Source: an uncultured Lachnospiraceae bacterium (lineage in GTDB: Bacteria; Bacillota; Clostridia; Lachnospirales; Lachnospiraceae). Taken from it: 63,838 nucleotides of DNA. The notes under the pieces were generated by a model. It ran no database searches. It was not told where the DNA came from and worked only from the letters and a program-made list of their open reading frames with translations. Both the position numbers and the translations under genes were made by a program. The stretch is taken from assembly GCA_900316805.1 (NCBI GenBank), contig ONEJ01000020.1:1-63838 (forward strand), given 5' to 3'. Positions within the stretch are counted from its first letter, which is position 1. Every line of letters begins with the position of its first letter. Shown piece after piece: positions 1 to 8,343 of the stretch.

Positions 1-147
1 CAGCTGTCGAATGAACATGAATTATCAAAAGAGCCGAAATGCGATACCAGACAAATCAGCAATTTGATGCGAGTTCCGCTATCCATCCCCGGAGAATCCA
101 GGCGGGACCGCTGGGAAATCCATGTGGGAAGTTTGAATTTGTTTCAA
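1..147. other. window edge, no gene assigned
   Basis: I see no recognisable gene here. The plus-strand frame beginning at base 1 is open to about 238, but its translation matches no family I know and it runs straight through the intrinsic terminator at 148-176, so I do not treat it as coding. Confidence 0.4.
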
Positions 148-176
148 ATAAAAAAGACCCCAGCTAGTGGGGTCTT
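148..176 (-). terminator. intrinsic terminator after the metallo-hydrolase gene
   Basis: The arms AAGACCCC (154-161) and GGGGTCTT (169-176) form a perfect 8-bp stem with a 7-nt loop. On the minus strand the stem is followed by a U-rich tract. It lies about 90 bp past the stop of the metallo-hydrolase at 269. Confidence 0.8.
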
Positions 177-268
177 GCAAGAGAGGTATTATCGAGCATT
201 GTCCGTAATGCATCCTGAAGTACCTGTGAACAGTTAATTGAGCTTCTTTCCCGTATAAATCATCCCGC

Positions 269-1873
269 TTACCGATCCCACTTATCGCAAAGGGAGTTGA
301 TCTGATCTGCAAACTTCGCCAGATCCTTGTTGGCCATCCCCTGACACTTACGGATCACAGCCACCAGACGCTCTCCGGCAATAACCAGACGGTCGAAGAC
401 GCTGGAGGAAGCCTTGTAAAGCTTCTTCTCCTTCTTCTCCACAAGCTTCCGGCTGCCCTCTGTCAGCTGCTGTCCTGTCAGCAAATCAAAGGAATCCCCA
501 CTATAAGGAGCCACGGCGTCAAAACCCACGTCAGCCTTCACATGCTCTGCAAAGCTCACCGCAGTACTCTCCTCGCCATGTACCACAAAGACCTTCTTCG
601 GCGGTTTCTCAAAAGCTGAAATCCACTTTGTCAGATGATCTCTGTCCGCGTGACCGCTGATACCCGGAAGGTTCACGATATTGGCCCGCACCTCGATTTC
701 TTCCCCGAAGAGCTTTACCTTATCCACACCGTTTAACAGTGCATTTCCTAAAGTTCCCGGCACCTGATAACCCACAAACAGTACCGTGGAATCGCTCCGC
801 CACAGATTGTGCTTCAGATGATGCCGGATCCGGCCGGCCTCACACATTCCGGAAGCAGAAATGATGACCTTCGGCTTGGAGTTAAAGTTGATCATCTTGG
901 ACTCGTCACTGGTAACGGCCACCTTAAGTCCCGGAAACTGGATGGGATTCACACCGGAATTGATCAGCTCCAGCGTTTCCCCGTCAAAGCACTCTGCCAC
1001 GTTTTTGTTAAAGACCGTGGTAGCCTCCACCGCCAAGGGGCTGTCGATATAGACTTCAAAGCCCGGATACTCCGGCAGAAGGTTCTCTGTCTTGATCCGG
1101 CGCATATAAAAAAGCATCTCCTGGGTACGCCCCACGGAAAAAGCCGGAATCACAAGATTGCCGCCTCTGGTAAAGGTGGCATTCATCACTTTCGCCAGTT
1201 CCACCGCATAATCCGGCGGGGTATCGTGATTGCGGTTGCCGTAGGTAGACTCCATGATGACGTAGTCTGCCTCTGTTATGTATTCCGGATCCTTGATGAG
1301 GGGCCGGTTTCCGTTGCCAATGTCCCCGGAAAATACCAGCTTTCTGGTCTCTTCCTCCTCAGTAACCCAGATTTCGATGGAGGAGGATCCCAGCAGATGT
1401 CCCGCATCGATAAATCGAATGGTCAGCCCCTCGCAGATCTCCGCCTTCTCGCTGTAATCACAGGATACAAAATGCCCCAATACCCCCTGGGCATCCTCCA
1501 TGGTATACAGCGGCGTCACCTCCGGCTGTCCGGCACGCCTTGCCTTCCGGTTCTTCCACTCCGCTTCAAATTCCTGAATATGCGCGGAATCCTTCAGCAT
1601 AATATTACAGAGCTCGCAGGTTGCCTTTGTGGCAAAGATTTTCCCCCGAAATCCATGATTATACAAAAGCGGCAGCAAACCCGAGTGATCGATGTGGGCA
1701 TGTGTGATAAACACATAGTCGATAGTAGCCGCATTCACCGGAATCTCCTGATTCACGTACAGATCCGGCCCCTGCTCCATACCGCAGTCCACCAGAAAAT
1801 GCTTATCGGCAAAAGAAACATAATGACAGCTTCCCGTTACCTCACGGTCCGCCCCCAGAAACTCCAAAATCAT
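269..1873 (-). CDS. beta-CASP MBL-fold metallo-hydrolase with RNA-specificity domain
   Basis: This 534-residue cytosolic protein is a metallo-beta-lactamase-fold hydrolase of the beta-CASP (CPSF/YSH1-like) group, presumably acting on RNA. Visible parts are the zinc-binding motif HAHIDHSG near residue 57, a later metal-ligand region (SGDIGN, about 185), the beta-CASP insert in the middle (PAFSVGRTQEML), and the C-terminal RMMBL-type segment with GISGHADRD (about 410). The length fits the family. The last 60 residues are basic and form a tail I cannot assign. An AGGGGTGTTACT ribosome site precedes the ATG. It is the last gene of the left block, downstream of sigE. The substrate is not evident; a nuclease role is inferred from the family. 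Confidence 0.85.
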   Translation of the reverse strand: MILEFLGADREVTGSCHYVSFADKHFLVDCGMEQGPDLYVNQEIPVNAATIDYVFITHAHIDHSGLLPLLYNHGFRGKIFATKATCELCNIMLKDSAHIQEFEAEWKNRKARRAGQPEVTPLYTMEDAQGVLGHFVSCDYSEKAEICEGLTIRFIDAGHLLGSSSIEIWVTEEEETRKLVFSGDIGNGNRPLIKDPEYITEADYVIMESTYGNRNHDTPPDYAVELAKVMNATFTRGGNLVIPAFSVGRTQEMLFYMRRIKTENLLPEYPGFEVYIDSPLAVEATTVFNKNVAECFDGETLELINSGVNPIQFPGLKVAVTSDESKMINFNSKPKVIISASGMCEAGRIRHHLKHNLWRSDSTVLFVGYQVPGTLGNALLNGVDKVKLFGEEIEVRANIVNLPGISGHADRDHLTKWISAFEKPPKKVFVVHGEESTAVSFAEHVKADVGFDAVAPYSGDSFDLLTGQQLTEGSRKLVEKKEKKLYKASSSVFDRLVIAGERLVAVIRKCQGMANKDLAKFADQINSLCDKWDR

Positions 1874-1940
1874 AGTAACACCCCTTCTCCAAATGCAATT
1901 ATTATGTATATTATAACATATATGGGGCGAACCGCACTAC

Positions 1941-2669
1941 CTAATTTTTGCGAATCTCCTTCCCCAGCCGCAAAATAATCTTCTTCTCAAGCCTTGATAT
2001 GTAGGACTGGGAAATCCCCAGCAGATCCGCCACCTCCTTCTGGGTCATCTCCTGTCCGTCCTTCTGTCCGATGCCGTATCTCAGACAGATGATCTGTTTT
2101 TCCCTGGGTCCCAGTTTCTCCACCGCGGCCTTCAGAAGCCTGGTCTCCTCCTCATTTTCCATATCCCGGTAGATAATATCCTCATCCGTTCCCAGAATGT
2201 CTGAAAGCAGCAGCTCATTGCCGTCCCAGTCCACATTTAAAGGCTCGTCAAAGGATACCTCCAGCTTTACCTTATTGTTCCGGCGCAGATACATGAGAAT
2301 CTCGTTTTCGATACAGCGGGACGCATAGGTGGCCAGCTTGATCTTCTTGGAGGGATTGAAGGTATTGATTCCCTTAATAAGGCCGATGGTTCCGATGGAA
2401 ATCAGATCCTCCACACAGATGCCCGTATTTTCAAATTTCTTCGCCAGATAAACCACCAGACGAAGGTTATGCTCGATCAGCATCTTTCTGGCCTCCTCCC
2501 GCGAGTAATCCACCTTCTCGTTTTCCTCGGAAAGTGCCTGGATACACAGGATCTCCTCCTCCTTTTCCAGAGGCGGTGGCAGCACATCCGCGCCCCCGAT
2601 ATAAAATACCTCATTGTCCGCAAAAAATATCTGCATCTTCCGTATCACTTTTTCTACGATTTCAAACAT
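1941..2669 (-). CDS. sigE: RNA polymerase sporulation sigma factor SigE (pro-sigma-E)
   Basis: Sigma-E is the early mother-cell sigma factor of endospore formation. It is made as an inactive precursor and cut by SpoIIGA after septation. The 242-residue product has a hydrophobic, membrane-associating pro-sequence at the N terminus ([16 protein letters not shown]), then sigma70 region 2 ([28 protein letters not shown]) and region 4 with a helix-turn-helix ([18 protein letters not shown]). I chose the ATG at 2669 because AGGAGAGAAAT sits just before it; the in-frame upstream codon at 2687 is worse placed. It is 21 bp downstream of spoIIGA, forming the classic spoIIG pair beside ftsZ. Confidence 0.95.
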   Translation of the reverse strand: MFEIVEKVIRKMQIFFADNEVFYIGGADVLPPPLEKEEEILCIQALSEENEKVDYSREEARKMLIEHNLRLVVYLAKKFENTGICVEDLISIGTIGLIKGINTFNPSKKIKLATYASRCIENEILMYLRRNNKVKLEVSFDEPLNVDWDGNELLLSDILGTDEDIIYRDMENEEETRLLKAAVEKLGPREKQIICLRYGIGQKDGQEMTQKEVADLLGISQSYISRLEKKIILRLGKEIRKN

Positions 2670-2690
2670 ATTTCTCTCCTCTCCCATACG

Positions 2691-3494
2691 TCAATTCATA
2701 ATCGCTGCATTCAAGATAATCTGATAGCTTTTTCCCTTCATCAGGGCCTCATCCCCGCAGCCCACCCAGGCCGGCTCCATATGGCAGCAAAAATTCCCCT
2801 GTCTGGCATCCAGTGCCCGGATCCGATAGACCTTCAGGTTTCCCTCCCCTGCCCCCAGAGCCCGGAAGGCAATGGTCTCTTCCGTTAATTCGTCTGATTC
2901 CCCCTTCCCTGCAAGGCGGCTCATAAGCTCAGGTGCGATAATATGTACCGGCTCCTCTGTCTCCGGAATCCGAAGCAGGTTCCCGCTGTCGTACAGCCCC
3001 ATGCAGGAAACACATTCTCCGGAACCGGTCAGTGTCACCTCCAGCTGCCTTTTCTGCTGCCTTACGGATACCAGCATACACTTCACCAGAAAATGCGCAG
3101 TGATAAGAACCACAATACTGACATATAGATTTAAGGTCGTTATTCCTGTCAGATTGTAAAAGGCAAGGGCCACGCCGTTTAAAATCACCGCCGACAAGAG
3201 ACTTGTTCCCACGCAGAACACAAACTGCCGTCCCCCCGGCCATCCAAAGGCCAGCACCAGCATTGCAGGCACAATAAAAAAGGCCATAACGGCCATGGTG
3301 CCCCGGTAGTTTCCCAGCAGAATCAGGCATAGGGCAGAAAGCACCGCCCCAAAAAGTCCCGCCGCCACCATCCGAAGCTTTCCCCATTTCACAGAACGCT
3401 TCCAAAACACAGTTGTCAGGGATAAAATGATCAGATTCATCAGAAAATTTTGAACTAAGAACACATCCACATAGAATACATAAATAAAAATCAC
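2691..3494 (-). CDS. spoIIGA: sigma-E processing peptidase SpoIIGA
   Basis: SpoIIGA is a septal membrane aspartic protease that activates pro-sigma-E. The N-terminal half (about residues 1-130) has roughly five hydrophobic segments. The C-terminal protease domain carries the catalytic aspartate in LYDSGNLL, matching the family's D-S-G-N signature. The length of about 267 residues is typical. The start is ambiguous. A near-perfect AGGAGGTG Shine-Dalgarno lies at 3499-3492, and the GTG at 3494 is inside it. A rare ATT start nine bases further on would fit ribosome spacing better. The gene is cotranscribed with sigE and follows ftsZ after a hairpin and a candidate Spo0A box. Confidence 0.92.
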   Translation of the reverse strand: MIFIYVFYVDVFLVQNFLMNLIILSLTTVFWKRSVKWGKLRMVAAGLFGAVLSALCLILLGNYRGTMAVMAFFIVPAMLVLAFGWPGGRQFVFCVGTSLLSAVILNGVALAFYNLTGITTLNLYVSIVVLITAHFLVKCMLVSVRQQKRQLEVTLTGSGECVSCMGLYDSGNLLRIPETEEPVHIIAPELMSRLAGKGESDELTEETIAFRALGAGEGNLKVYRIRALDARQGNFCCHMEPAWVGCGDEALMKGKSYQIILNAAIMN

Positions 3495-3513
3495 CTCCTG
3501 CTTCTGCCATTAT

Positions 3514-3536
3514 AAAATACAGATCCGCTGTATTTT
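3514..3536 (-). terminator. hairpin between ftsZ and spoIIGA
   Basis: AAAATACAG (3514-3522) and CTGTATTTT (3528-3536) make a perfect 9-bp stem with a 5-nt loop, ending in a T-rich arm on the minus strand. It probably terminates ftsZ transcripts. The following TATAAT (3514-3509) could serve as the spoIIGA -10. Confidence 0.5.
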
Positions 3537-3577
3537 GGCAAAAACAGGAGGTTGCAATTCACAAATTATTGTCCGGA

Positions 3578-3584
3578 TTCGACA
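3578..3584 (-). promoter_or_regulatory. candidate Spo0A box upstream of spoIIGA
   Basis: The minus strand reads TGTCGAA, a full match to the 0A-box core, in the short gap between ftsZ (stop at 3593) and spoIIGA. Spo0A-P activation of spoIIG is established in Bacillus and clostridia. The TATAAT at 3514-3509 has no good -35, as expected for an activator-dependent promoter. A 7-mer can occur by chance, so this is a moderate call. Confidence 0.45.
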
Positions 3585-3592
3585 GACTATTT

Positions 3593-4810
3593 TTATCTCC
3601 TGGCATTTTTCAGGAAATCAGGAATATTGATATCCACAGGCTTTACCGTGCTCTCCGGCTTCGGCGGTCTCTGAATCCCGGAGTATGAGGAGGCTGTCGG
3701 TGCCGGATTTGGAGTTAACGGTCTGGCAGTTGACTGTCCGGAGTTCGCGAAGCTGGCAATTCCTGTAGTGGTAGCACCTCTGGTTGCTGACGCAGAGTTC
3801 GGATAAACCATACGTCCGCCAATGCCACTGGCTGCCTGAACCGGTATCTGCTGCTTATTTGCATCCTCAAGACCTGTCGCAATGACGGTAATGGTTGCCT
3901 CATCCGTCATGGTCTCGTCATACTTGGCACCGAAAATAATATTTGCGTCTTCTCCTGCAAGATCCTGTACGTAGCTTGCAGCATCGTTGGCATCCATCAG
4001 AGAAATATCTCCGGAAATATTGATAATAACATGGGAAGCACCATTGATGGTGGTCTCCAGAAGTGGAGATGCAACCGCAAGCTTCACTGCCTCGATGGCC
4101 TTCTCATCACCCTTGGCACTGCCGATACCGATATGTGCCATACCCTTGTCCTTCATAACGGTCTGTACATCCGCAAAGTCCAGATTGATCAGAGCCGGCA
4201 AGTTGATCAGGTCGGTAATTCCCTGTACGGCCTGCTGAAGAACCTCATCTGCTTTCTTTAAGGCATCCGGCATAGAGGTACGACGGTCTACGATCTCAAG
4301 AAGCTTATCATTTGGGATCACGATCAGAGTATCTACGCTCTCCTTGAGCTTTTCAATTCCGGATACGGCGTTGATCATACGCTTCTTTGCCTCGAATTTA
4401 AAAGGCTTGGTAACAACACCTACTGTTAAGATTCCCTGCTCCTTGGCAATCTTGGCAACCACCGGAGCTGCTCCGGTTCCGGTACCACCGCCCATTCCAC
4501 AGGTAACAAATACCATGTCAGCGCCCTTCACTGCAGAAGCTAACTCTTCTGCGCTCTCCTCAGCGGCCTTCTCTCCGATCTCCGGCTGTGCACCGGCGCC
4601 CAGCCCCTTGGTCAGCTTCTCACCGATCTGGATCAGCGACGGAGCCTTACAAAGCTGCAGAGCCTGTTTGTCCGTATTAACACCAATGAACTCAACTCCA
4701 CCTATTTTTTCATCAATCATGCGGTTTACAGCATTGTTTCCGGCACCACCTACACCGATAACAATAATCTTTGCACTTGTATCTGTCTCCTGTGTGCGAA
4801 TTTCCAGCAT
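3593..4810 (-). CDS. ftsZ: cell division protein FtsZ
   Basis: FtsZ is the tubulin-like GTPase that forms the division ring. The 405-residue protein shows the early nucleotide-binding loop ([13 protein letters not shown]), the GTP signature [10 protein letters not shown] near residue 100, the T7 synergy-loop region, a variable linker rich in S/T/P, and the conserved C-terminal peptide [13 protein letters not shown] that binds FtsA/SepF-type partners. I chose the ATG at 4810, eight bases after GAGGAGG; the upstream in-frame codon at 4831 lacks a better site. A sigma-A-type promoter lies just upstream, so it can be transcribed apart from ftsQ. The neighbours are ftsQ upstream and spoIIGA-sigE downstream. 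Confidence 0.98.
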   Translation of the reverse strand: MLEIRTQETDTSAKIIVIGVGGAGNNAVNRMIDEKIGGVEFIGVNTDKQALQLCKAPSLIQIGEKLTKGLGAGAQPEIGEKAAEESAEELASAVKGADMVFVTCGMGGGTGTGAAPVVAKIAKEQGILTVGVVTKPFKFEAKKRMINAVSGIEKLKESVDTLIVIPNDKLLEIVDRRTSMPDALKKADEVLQQAVQGITDLINLPALINLDFADVQTVMKDKGMAHIGIGSAKGDEKAIEAVKLAVASPLLETTINGASHVIINISGDISLMDANDAASYVQDLAGEDANIIFGAKYDETMTDEATITVIATGLEDANKQQIPVQAASGIGGRMVYPNSASATRGATTTGIASFANSGQSTARPLTPNPAPTASSYSGIQRPPKPESTVKPVDINIPDFLKNARR

Positions 4811-4973
4811 GGTTCTTCCTCCTCTATTCAACCAATTATTCTATTCTGACAGCTTTCCTCTGTTACGGCCTTCCTTCACAGTGTGAACAATCCCTGCCCT
4901 CCGGAAGCTGTTTTTCGATTTCCTATGTATTTCGTGAAACATAAAAAATGTTTCATGCCTGTCCATATAAACT

Positions 4974-5002
4974 ATAATATAATTTTTCTTATAAATAATC
5001 AA
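4974..5002 (-). promoter_or_regulatory. sigma-A-type promoter for ftsZ
   Basis: On the minus strand TTGATT (5002-4997) and TATTAT (4979-4974) are separated by exactly 17 bp, about 170 bp before the ftsZ start and overlapping the very end of ftsQ's downstream region. A small dyad (TGAAACAT/ATGTTTCA, about 4934-4954) lies in the untranslated leader. Confidence 0.6.
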
Positions 5003-5009
5003 CAGAAAA

Positions 5010-5783
5010 TTATGATTTTTTCTGATCTTTTTTCCCAACGTCCTTCCGGTCAAACACAATATTTGTTGTTTCTTCCGTCCAATTCTCTAAATGTAGTGTT
5101 CCCTTCATACCCTCCAGACTTGGCTTGATCTTCGACAGACGCTCCACCTTCTGGGTCAGGAGAGTCATGTCTCCCATCAGTACCTCGATATTCCCATAGG
5201 AAAGCGCCGGTTCATCTTCTCCCCCGAAGGTGATGGAATCCGGCAGCAGCTTGTTTCGCTTTAATGCCTGGGTCAACGTCAGGATTTCCCTTAACCTGTC
5301 ACTGTCAACCGGAAGCTTTTCATACAAAACAACCTCGTCACAGTCGATTCCACAGATTTGTGGAATCCCCTCGATGACCTCCTTTGAGGTTTCCACCACC
5401 AGTCCGTTTTTATCGAAGTAGGCATTCTCATCGATGGATGGGATATAGATATATCCCATCATGCCCTTTTCGTAAACCTTGATATGAAGGGTGGTGGGGC
5501 TCTCCAGACTGATTTCCATAGTATCGATAAAAGGAATTTCCTTGGTATCCACAAATTTATACTTTGTAACCACATAAAGAGAATTCCAGGAATATTGATC
5601 GTTCAACACTGCCTTCTTGATCACGGAGGCATCGTAGAGCTTATTTCCCTCCACGATGATATTCTTCACACAGAATACCTTCACCACGATGAGAAAAGCC
5701 AGTGCCAGGAAAATCACTACTCCCACAATGATTCCCAGAATGGATTTTCTTTGTCTTGCTTTTCTTCGTTCTTCTCTGATCAT
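5010..5783 (-). CDS. ftsQ: cell division protein FtsQ/DivIB
   Basis: A bitopic divisome protein that links FtsL/FtsB-type partners to septal wall synthesis. The 257-residue product has a short basic cytoplasmic tail (about residues 1-15), one membrane span (about 15-38), a POTRA domain beginning NIIVEGNKLYD, and a beta domain. The length and order fit FtsQ/DivIB. The ATG overlaps the ftsW stop by four bases (ATGA), with AGGGTGAAGC as ribosome site, indicating translational coupling. Sequence in this family drifts, so the call rests on topology, the POTRA region and position between ftsW and ftsZ. Confidence 0.88.
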   Translation of the reverse strand: MIREERRKARQRKSILGIIVGVVIFLALAFLIVVKVFCVKNIIVEGNKLYDASVIKKAVLNDQYSWNSLYVVTKYKFVDTKEIPFIDTMEISLESPTTLHIKVYEKGMMGYIYIPSIDENAYFDKNGLVVETSKEVIEGIPQICGIDCDEVVLYEKLPVDSDRLREILTLTQALKRNKLLPDSITFGGEDEPALSYGNIEVLMGDMTLLTQKVERLSKIKPSLEGMKGTLHLENWTEETTNIVFDRKDVGKKDQKKS

Positions 5784-6919
5784 GCTTCACCCTGTTTCAT
5801 GGATTCCAGCCGGATACCCCGGGACACGCTGAGCACAAGCCCCATCTCTCCCATCAGGAAAACCAGGGAGGTTCCTCCGTAACTGATAAAAGGAAGAATA
5901 ACTCCGGTGTTTGGAATCGTATTTGTGACAACCGCGATGTTCAGGAAGACCTGAATCGCAATGTGGGACATAATGCCGCTTACCAGAAGTGCCCCGTAAA
6001 GATCCCTTGCGTTGTTGGCAATAATCATCATTCTCCACAGTAGAAGGATGAACAGAAGGATCACACAGACAGCTCCGAAAAGTCCCAGTTCCTCACAGAT
6101 AATGGAGAAAATCATATCGTTCTGGGCTTCCGGGACATTTCCCATTTTCTGAAGGCTCTGCCCAAGTCCTTTGCCAAAGAGTTTGCCGGATCCGATGGCG
6201 TACAGTCCCATCAGCGTCTGAAAACCGGCGTCCCCCGCGGTTTCCGGGTGCAGCCAGGCATCCACACGGGTGCTCCGGTACTGGGCCAGCGCAATAAATG
6301 CCACCACAAAGGCCACGCCGCCGATACCCACCAGAATGAACTGGGCATACTTGGGACTTGCCACAAACAACATACACACCGCGATACCGAAAATGATGAC
6401 CGCCGTACTCAGATTACTGTAGGCAACCACCCCCAGCAGAGGAATCAAAAGAAGCCCCACCTTGATCAGACTGGAGAATTTATCCAGACTCTTAGGAATC
6501 TTCTCGATCAGCATGGCGAGGAAAATGATCACCGCCAGCTTCGCCAGCTCCGAAGGCTGGAAGCTGAGCGGCCCCAGATTCAGCCATCTGGACTGTCCGT
6601 GGGAGCTTCTGGTAAGCCCCGGAATCGGCAGCATAACCAACACACACAAAAGAAACGAAACCAGGTAGGCAAAGCTGCCAAGCTTCCGCCAGACACGGTA
6701 ATCTACTTTGGCAAAAAAAATCATCGGAAACAGTCCCACCAGGATATTTCTAAGCTGCAGCTTCAGATAGTGGGCACTGTCCCCATACTTATTTGCCGAT
6801 GTGTAGGAGCTGGAACTGTACAGCATTACCAGCCCGAAGCACAGCAGGAAGATAATGATAAAAAGCAGATTATAATCAAAATATGCAGTTTCTCTTTCTC
6901 TACTTTTCTTTCTTGCCAC
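5780..6919 (-). CDS. ftsW: SEDS-family peptidoglycan polymerase FtsW
   Basis: FtsW is the septal glycosyltransferase that polymerises lipid II together with a class B PBP. The 379-residue polytopic protein has about ten hydrophobic segments and family hallmarks: the early YSSSSYTS loop, RSSHGQSRWLNLG, QPSELAKLA and the C-terminal NTGVILPFISYGGTSL. It starts with GTG at 6919, preceded by AAGGAG nine bases away. It sits six bases after murD and overlaps ftsQ. In spore formers the paralogue SpoVE is very similar. Position in the division cluster supports FtsW, but a SpoVE-like role cannot be excluded. Confidence 0.93.
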   Translation of the reverse strand: MARKKSRERETAYFDYNLLFIIIFLLCFGLVMLYSSSSYTSANKYGDSAHYLKLQLRNILVGLFPMIFFAKVDYRVWRKLGSFAYLVSFLLCVLVMLPIPGLTRSSHGQSRWLNLGPLSFQPSELAKLAVIIFLAMLIEKIPKSLDKFSSLIKVGLLLIPLLGVVAYSNLSTAVIIFGIAVCMLFVASPKYAQFILVGIGGVAFVVAFIALAQYRSTRVDAWLHPETAGDAGFQTLMGLYAIGSGKLFGKGLGQSLQKMGNVPEAQNDMIFSIICEELGLFGAVCVILLFILLLWRMMIIANNARDLYGALLVSGIMSHIAIQVFLNIAVVTNTIPNTGVILPFISYGGTSLVFLMGEMGLVLSVSRGIRLESMKQGEA

Positions 6920-6925
6920 TGATGA

Positions 6926-8287
6926 TTACTCCTTTAAGCCTCGAACAATATCCTTGAATATCTTTCCCCGTTCCTCATAATTCTTGAACATGCCCCAGCT
7001 TGCGCAGGCCGGTGATAACAGCACGGCATCGCCGGATACCGCATGCTCATAGCAGTAGTTTATGGCCTCTTCAAAGGTCTCAAGCTTCACGGTATTCATA
7101 AAACCGTGCCGGTGGGCACAGGCCTCGATCTTATCTGCTGTCTGACCGATCAGCACAAGCGCCTTTACCTTGCCGTCGAAGGCATTGATCCACTCGTCAT
7201 ACTCTGACTGCTTGTCGTAGCCGCCTCCGATCAGGTAAGTGGGCCGGTTCATGGCACGGATGCCCTGGATGGCAGCATCCGGGTTCGTTCCCTTGGAATC
7301 GTTGTAATAGCGGACACCACGCTTCTCTGTCACATATTCTATCCGGTGCTCTACAGCCTGGAAGTGCTTCAGTACCTCCACAATTTTTTCCATAGGCACA
7401 CCAAAGCTGATGCTCATGGCAGTAGCTGCCATGACATTCTCATAATTATGCTTTCCCAAAAGGTTCAGGTCACTGACATTTATAACATGCTCCTTCTTTC
7501 CCTCGTGGGCATAGTAAATGTCCTCCCCCTGTAAATACAGTCCCTCCTCCAGCACTCTTGCACTGCTGAAAAAGACCACGGTGGCCGGAGCCTTCTTTCC
7601 GAACTCCCGCAGCACCTCATCCTCATAGTTGAGGACGCAGACCTGCTCCTTCGTCTGATTCTCCGTAATCCGCTCCTTCGTCTCAATATAGCATTCCATG
7701 GTGTGATGACGGTTCAGATGATCCGGCGTAATATTTAAAATTGCCGACACCTGGGGCGCAAACTCGTGGATGGTTTCCAGCTGAAAGCTGCTGATCTCTG
7801 CCACAGTAACGGTATCCTCTGTCATGGAAGCTGCCTCGGAGGTATAAGGAATTCCGATGTTTCCCACAACCCGCACATCTTTATAATAATTCTTCATGAT
7901 CTCGCCGGTCAGGGCTGTGGTGGTCGTCTTGCCGTTCGTTCCGGTAATGGCGATGACACGGCCTTTTCCGAAATAGTAAGCCAATTCGATCTCACCCCAG
8001 ATGGCCACATTCTGTGCCCGCAGCTTCTCTACCATGGGCAGATCCGTCGGCACCCCCGGACTTAACACAGCTGCACCCAACTTCCGCATCTGCTCCTCTT
8101 TCAGTTCTCCAAGGATTACCGGCACATTAGAAAGCGCCGGTTCCTTCTCATACAGCTTTTTCAGATCAAGATCCCTGTTACCGTCAAATAACACCGTGGA
8201 CACGCCTTTGTCCAACAGAAGCTTTGCCGCCGCAATGCCACTGACACCGGTACCAACCACAAGAACCTTCTTATCTTCTATCTTCAT
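6926..8287 (-). CDS. murD: UDP-N-acetylmuramoyl-L-alanine--D-glutamate ligase MurD
   Basis: MurD adds D-glutamate to UDP-MurNAc-L-Ala in the cytoplasm using ATP. The 453-residue protein has an N-terminal Rossmann-like domain (VLVVGTGVSGIAAAKLL), the Mur ligase ATP loop GTNGKTTTTALTGEI (about residue 115), the central HHTMECY/TPDHLNRH region, and the C-terminal domain with NDSKGTNPDA and LLSPACASWGMF. I chose the ATG at 8287, where family homology begins; GGAGG and AAAGGA precede it. It follows the PBP gene directly, with no mraY between, which is unusual for this cluster. Confidence 0.97.
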   Translation of the reverse strand: MKIEDKKVLVVGTGVSGIAAAKLLLDKGVSTVLFDGNRDLDLKKLYEKEPALSNVPVILGELKEEQMRKLGAAVLSPGVPTDLPMVEKLRAQNVAIWGEIELAYYFGKGRVIAITGTNGKTTTTALTGEIMKNYYKDVRVVGNIGIPYTSEAASMTEDTVTVAEISSFQLETIHEFAPQVSAILNITPDHLNRHHTMECYIETKERITENQTKEQVCVLNYEDEVLREFGKKAPATVVFFSSARVLEEGLYLQGEDIYYAHEGKKEHVINVSDLNLLGKHNYENVMAATAMSISFGVPMEKIVEVLKHFQAVEHRIEYVTEKRGVRYYNDSKGTNPDAAIQGIRAMNRPTYLIGGGYDKQSEYDEWINAFDGKVKALVLIGQTADKIEACAHRHGFMNTVKLETFEEAINYCYEHAVSGDAVLLSPACASWGMFKNYEERGKIFKDIVRGLKE

Positions 8288-8343
8288 CTGATCCTTTGAC
8301 CTCCGTTTCCAACACTTTATCACAAAACAGTATACGTTATTTA

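Noticed and set aside
1..238. Plus-strand open frame at the left edge
   Set aside because: It reads through the terminator at 148-176 and has no recognisable product.
809..1978. Plus-strand open frame antisense to the metallo-hydrolase
   Set aside because: The minus-strand protein has all family motifs; the plus-strand product is His/Gln/Arg-rich without homology.
4926..4941. parS-like site TGTATTTCGTGAAACA
   Set aside because: Three mismatches to the 16-bp parS consensus and no parAB nearby; it is part of a small leader dyad before ftsZ.
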